Shown here: piece by piece, positions 41,136 to 42,672 of the stretch
Layout of the letters: every line of letters begins with the position of its first letter
Numbering within the stretch: the stretch's first letter is position 1
Source: Deltaproteobacteria bacterium
GTDB lineage: Bacteria > Myxococcota_A > Polyangia > Polyangiales > Polyangiaceae
Direction of reading: 5' to 3'
Length of the DNA stretch: 42,672 nucleotides
Assembly: GCA_016209145.1 (NCBI GenBank)
Contig: JACQWT010000086.1
Span: 1-42,672 of the forward strand
Notes under the pieces: generated by a model
What the model was told of the DNA's origin: nothing
Seen by the model: the letters and a program-made list of their open reading frames with translations, nothing else
The model's database searches: none
Program-made: the position numbers and the translations under genes

Positions 41136-42157
41136 CAGAAGCGCCCTCCAATGCTGCCGCCGGCCGGGCCGAGGCGCAGGGCCACGCCCGCGTCGCCGCC
41201 CGCCTCGGGCAGCGGGTGGAGGAGCACCAGGGCGGCACCTCCGGCCAGCACCGCGGCGCCGGCGATGCAGCTCGCCGTCGAGAACGTGCGCGTGGCATTG
41301 AAGGCGAGCACATCGTCCTCGTAGGCGTGCGAGCACCGCCGATCCGGGCAGTTCGCGAGCAGGTCGTCCTCCTCGGTCAGGACGAGCAGGCCGGCGATGA
41401 TGCCGGCATCGAGCGCCGCGCCACCGAGCCCGATCGCCACCCAGCCTACCGTGCGCCACGGCGAAGCGCGCGCCGCGGGCGCCGCGGCGGCCGTCGCCAG
41501 CGCCACCGGCCGCAGCACCACGAGCTTGCGCTCCGAGCGCTTGAGCGTGACCTCCTGGCGGGCGACCAGCTTGCCGTGGCGAGCCGAGGCGCTGTGCCTC
41601 CCGGGATCGAGGCTGACGGGCTGGCCGAGCCGGTCGGCCGCGAGCGGCTCTCCGTCGAGCTCCATCTCGGTCTGCTCGGGCTTGGCGCCGTGCAGCGTGA
41701 CCACGAGCACGGGAGTCTGCTCGATCACGCGCGTGAGCTCGGCCACGGCCTCGTCGCGGGCCCTGCGGTGCACCTCGGGCGCATCGGGCGCAAGCTCCAT
41801 GGCAATGACCTGGCGGTACGCCTCGGCCGCCTCGCGCAGCCGCGCGAGCCTGTCGAGGCAGCGGGCCACGCGGAGCTTGAGGGTCGGAGCCGGGACCAGC
41901 TCGTCGGCCTTCTTGAAGCGCTCCAGCGCCGCGCCGTAGTCGCCGGCCGTGAACAGATCGAGCCCCTCGCCGCCGAGCCGCAGCGCGTCGTTGCGCTTCT
42001 GCTCGAGCTCCGCCGCTGCCTTCTCGGCGGCAGCCTTCTGGGCCGCGGTCTCGGGCGGCTTGGCGGCGGCGGCGTTGCCGGAGCCGAAGGCAACCGCGAG
42101 CACGGCCAGCAGTCTCGTTGCCGTGCGCAGAGCCGATGTGCGCCTCGCGCGTTTCAT
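41135..42157 (-). CDS. TPR/PEGA-like periplasmic or membrane protein
   Basis: 340 residues from ATG 42157 (AAGAG upstream); the track start at 42235 would place 26 residues before the signal peptide. A signal peptide (LLAVLAVAFGSGNAAAA) is followed by an Ala/Lys/Glu coiled coil, then TPR-type helices (GLDLFTAGDYGAALERFKKADEL, about 62-84). Residues 155-215 resemble a PEGA domain (ELDGEPLAADRLGQPVSLDPGRHSASA split over two strands). Two hydrophobic helices follow (about 235-260 and 295-315). This combination recurs in myxobacterial proteins of unknown role, probably in cell-envelope scaffolding. Its stop overlaps the start of the downstream lipoprotein gene, so the two probably act together. 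Confidence 0.75.
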   Translation of the reverse strand: MKRARRTSALRTATRLLAVLAVAFGSGNAAAAKPPETAAQKAAAEKAAAELEQKRNDALRLGGEGLDLFTAGDYGAALERFKKADELVPAPTLKLRVARCLDRLARLREAAEAYRQVIAMELAPDAPEVHRRARDEAVAELTRVIEQTPVLVVTLHGAKPEQTEMELDGEPLAADRLGQPVSLDPGRHSASARHGKLVARQEVTLKRSERKLVVLRPVALATAAAAPAARASPWRTVGWVAIGLGGAALDAGIIAGLLVLTEEDDLLANCPDRRCSHAYEDDVLAFNATRTFSTASCIAGAAVLAGGAALVLLHPLPEAGGDAGVALRLGPAGGSIGGRF

Positions 42158-42672
42158 GGCAAGCTCTTGGACGATAGCGCCAACCTGGCGTAGCCGGAAC
42201 CAAGCAGGTGGGCAAGGGGCAAGGGGCAGGGCCACAGGGCCGGCTCATCTTCCTTGGCCCAACTTCTGCGCACCTGCGCGCATGGACCGGCGTGGACCGG
42301 ACGGGCGCGCCGCTCGCCGCGCCCGGTGCCCCACGGCGTCCAGCGCCTGGCGCCCCACGGCGCCGGCCGCCCGACCGCACCCGCCGCCCGCGCCGTCCGC
42401 CTACCCCCATCCCCGCCTCAATTCCCGGAAAGCGGGAATAGAGGGGCAGATAGCGAGGTCATCGCCTCCTCAATTCCCGCTTTTCGAGAATTGAGGGCCA
42501 GATGGTTCGCGCAGGGGACTGGCAACGGCGCTGCCGTGGGCGGCCCGCGGCCGTGGGCCGACGGCCGCCATCTCCGATGGGACGACGCAGTCGCCCGCGC
42601 GCCCCGTGCGCTGCATGGCGGCGATGTAGGATGATGCGCCGGCCCGTGCGCCAGGCAAGCCTGGTCGAGGAG
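42158..42672. other. Non-coding right edge, about 515 bp
   Basis: No convincing gene. It holds a small heptamer array (GCAAGGG, GCAAGGG, GCAGGGC at 42212-42232), a CGCCCCACGGCG-type short repeat around 42330-42365 and a pair of related hairpins at 42416-42503. ORFs here on both strands lack domains and have no plausible start signals. Confidence 0.5.
42416..42503. repeat. Two direct copies of a 36-bp hairpin-forming unit
   Basis: Copies at 42416-42451 and 42468-42503, start-to-start 52 bp. Both begin CCTCAATTCCCG and end GAAT-[A/T]-GAGGG-[G/C]-CAGAT, while the 8-bp centre differs completely. The arms pair (CCTCAATTC with GAATTGAGG, perfect in the second copy, one mismatch in the first). The pattern suggests a repeated protein-binding site or a structured RNA pair. 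Confidence 0.65.

Overview
The window is a high-GC (I estimate roughly two-thirds or more; not computed) bacterial chromosome segment. Accessory genes resemble those of Myxococcota or other former Deltaproteobacteria: a lipoprotein made of tandem Cys-rich repeats of the kind common in myxobacteria, several lipoproteins with Gly/Ser-rich linkers, a TPR/PEGA-like protein, a WD40-caspase-like lipoprotein and a large RHS-type relic. The core metabolic content points to an anaerobe that reduces benzoyl-CoA. The taxonomic call is inference; there is no rRNA or ribosomal protein gene here.

Layout. 1-4.2 kb is a worn accessory zone: the edge-truncated Cys-rich lipoprotein, a transposase remnant, a small membrane protein coupled to a proline-rich peptide, an XRE regulator, and a headless tyrosine recombinase ending at a tRNA gene. 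4.2-6.3 kb holds selC (tRNA-Sec, minus strand) and selB (plus strand). 6.3-12.3 kb carries the WD40/caspase-like lipoprotein, an alginate-export-type outer-membrane barrel and a TPR/Cys-rich lipoprotein. 12.5-15.6 kb is a decayed NHL/YD-repeat (RHS-like) gene.

15.6-27.3 kb is the centrepiece: a BzdR/BoxR-like regulator followed by bamB-C-D-E-F-G-H-I, the class II (tungsten) benzoyl-CoA reductase complex. bamF has an in-frame UGA at the position where homologues carry Cys or Sec, followed by a good bacterial SECIS hairpin, so it is a selenoprotein gene. selC and selB in the same window supply part of the decoding machinery. The ORF track misses the first 43 codons of bamF because of this UGA. 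Two lesions sit in the operon: bamE appears to have lost its N-terminal FAD-binding segment and abuts the bamD stop codon, and a 236-bp MITE-like element with perfect 17-bp inverted ends and an 8-bp target duplication lies between bamF and bamG.

27.3-29.1 kb is a broken gamma-glutamyltranspeptidase gene, so pseudogenes flank the bam island on both sides. 29.2-39.7 kb is a shikimate-pathway cluster on the minus strand (aroB, aroD-aroE fusion, aroA, a TetR regulator, aroC with a chorismate-mutase-like tail cut by a second copy of the MITE-like repeat, and aroF). An EcoRI-like restriction-modification cassette has landed between aroB and aroDE. 39.7-42.2 kb has two further envelope proteins.

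Across the window, short arrays of degenerate 7-bp repeats occur at gene borders, often as inverted pairs around inserted or decayed genes. They are the clearest structure that ordinary gene annotation leaves unexplained.
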